Source: an uncultured Eubacteriales bacterium (lineage in GTDB: Bacteria; Bacillota; Clostridia; Lachnospirales; Anaerotignaceae). From it: a DNA stretch of 42,997 bases. The stretch lies in assembly GCA_900546215.1 (NCBI GenBank), contig URCD01000011.1, forward strand, positions 1 through 42,997, given 5' to 3'. Shown here piece by piece: positions 42,435 through 42,997 of the stretch (the stretch's first letter is position 1; the number at the start of each line of letters is the position of its first letter). The notes below the pieces were generated by a model. That model was not told where the DNA came from and searched no databases. It worked only from the letters and a program-made list of their open reading frames with translations. The position numbers and the translations under genes are program-made.

Positions 42435-42461
42435 TTAGCACTCATTAAATAGGAGTGCTAA
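42435..42461. promoter_or_regulatory. CIRCE element (HrcA operator)
   Basis: TTAGCACTC (42435-42443), nine bases, then GAGTGCTAA (42453-42461): an exact match to the CIRCE consensus bound by the heat-shock repressor HrcA. It lies 7 bp upstream of the htpG -35 box and about 40 bp before the divergent gene's promoter, so it might affect either. Confidence 0.95.
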
Positions 42462-42502
42462 TAAAATAATTTGAATATATTTTGGAATAAATTCAGTTCG
42501 GA

Positions 42503-42531
42503 TTGAATTATCAAAAATACAATGATATACT
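42503..42531 (+). promoter_or_regulatory. Promoter of the truncated membrane sensor-like gene
   Basis: TTGAAT at 42503-42508 and TATACT at 42526-42531, 17 bp apart, with TGA before the -10. Confidence 0.6.
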
Positions 42532-42565
42532 TTTTTTATAGTATCTATAGAAGGGAATCCTTTGT

Positions 42566-42966
42566 ATGAAAACAGGATTATATATATTGGTTGTCAGCGA
42601 GATTATTCTTGTAAATCTTTTGACGCTAAACAGATGTGCAGACAGAAAATATTCCGGCCCCAAAACGGCGGCTGTCATGCTGCTTTTTTCTATAGCAATG
42701 GTGGCGTCGGGAATTTTTATTTTAAGCCGGCTTTCAATTTATGGCAATGGCAACGGGCTTTTTGTATGGTTTGGGTTTTTATACTTAATTCCGGCTAAGC
42801 TGCTTTATAATGACAGCCTGGAAAGGCTGTTTGTTATGTTTTGCTCTGCGTGGGTGTATACGCTGAGCGCTTTTTCAGTTGCCTCACAAATAGGAAAGAC
42901 ATTTCCTCCTGAGTATTACGCTATTTCAGTTGCTCTTATACAGACTGGAATTTTTGTGTTTATCAC
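42566..42966 (+). CDS. Membrane protein N terminus (sensor kinase-like), cut by the contig end
   Basis: The first 133 or so residues of a membrane protein with about four hydrophobic segments (residues 4-20, 35-55, 65-80, 88-110). The pattern of short helices with YGNGNGLFVW and a WVYTLSAFSVASQIG stretch is like the N-terminal membrane part of clostridial GHKL-domain sensor kinases, but the catalytic part is missing, so this is tentative. The frame continues to a TAG at 42986-42988, but from 42967 onward it is adapter sequence, so the apparent stop and the last residues are artefacts. Confidence 0.5.
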
Positions 42967-42997
42967 AGATCGGAAGAGCGTCGTGTAGGGAAAGAGT
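42967..42997. other. Illumina adapter sequence (assembly artefact)
   Basis: The last 31 bases start AGATCGGAAGAGC and continue as the reverse complement of the standard TruSeq universal adapter. This is not genomic DNA. It marks the end of a contig built from untrimmed reads. Confidence 0.97.

Noticed and set aside
42967..42988. C-terminal residues and stop codon of the last gene
   Set aside because: They are encoded by sequencing adapter, not by the genome.
1..42997. CRISPR arrays, tRNA or rRNA genes, insertion sequences, prophage
   Set aside because: No regularly spaced repeats, no tRNA cloverleaf or rRNA sequence, and no transposase, integrase or phage structural gene were recognised on either strand.

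Overview
The window looks like ordinary chromosomal sequence from an anaerobic, low-to-medium-GC Firmicute of class Clostridia, probably Lachnospirales-like. The evidence is a complete Rnf electron-transport operon (rnfCDGEAB), an alanine T-box leader, a CIRCE element, sigma-54, a DUF4364 protein, an ACT/PFL (UPF0210) pair, oxygen-sensitive-type IlvD proteins and strong GGAGG ribosome-binding sites. No rRNA, tRNA, CRISPR array, insertion sequence or prophage was found. The right edge is a contig end: the last 31 bases are Illumina adapter, so the final gene is cut there.

Layout. 1-3177: 3' part of a MarR regulator, a TauE/SafE exporter, a MATE efflux pump and a small membrane protein. 3145-6192: alaS on the minus strand with its alanine T-box leader and promoter. 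6265-6440: a candidate structured non-coding RNA with pseudoknots. 6554-7272: an AT-rich YgjV-family membrane gene of atypical composition and a possible gene remnant. 7302-9220: rpoN and a long AT-rich divergent control region. 9221-14343: rnfCDGEAB. 14394-15936: AzgA-type purine permease behind a very short leader with a terminator-like hairpin. 16024-20315: ACT protein, PFL-family protein, PepD and an AI-2E family transporter, apparently one operon. 20371-20847: RseC-family protein. 20881-27790: a divergent metabolic cluster around a FadR-type GntR regulator, with one IlvD paralogue on each arm, a beta-hydroxyacid dehydrogenase, a BASS transporter and a CAT-fold acetyltransferase. 27918-33034: DUF4364 regulator, radical-SAM protein, RecD2, ComFC-type phosphoribosyltransferase and a nucleoside/guanine deaminase. 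33196-38702: calcium-type P-ATPase, a Cys-rich C_GCAxxG-like protein, an orphan repeat/coiled-coil protein and a GGDEF protein. 38743-42353: radical-SAM/SPASM protein and HtpG, with CIRCE upstream of htpG. 42566-42966: truncated membrane sensor-like gene.

How the parts fit. Rnf couples ferredoxin oxidation to NAD reduction and ion pumping. An RseC-family protein lies about 6 kb downstream; in enterobacteria RseC works with the Rnf homologue Rsx, so a shared redox role is possible but is inference. The two ilvD genes are separated by one regulator gene and a control region carrying two copies of the 8-mer AGACAAGT within inverted repeats, which suggests a single sensor switches both arms. The regulatory architecture is unusually readable: T-box, CIRCE, many -35/-10 pairs with 16-18 bp spacers, and stem-plus-T-run terminators.

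I see no clearly new multi-gene system. The items most worth following are the pseudoknotted RNA candidate at 6265-6440, the divergent double-IlvD cluster, the position of CIRCE relative to the htpG promoter, the charged linker of HtpG, and the short attenuator-like leader of the purine permease. All functional calls come from reading the sequence, with no database search.
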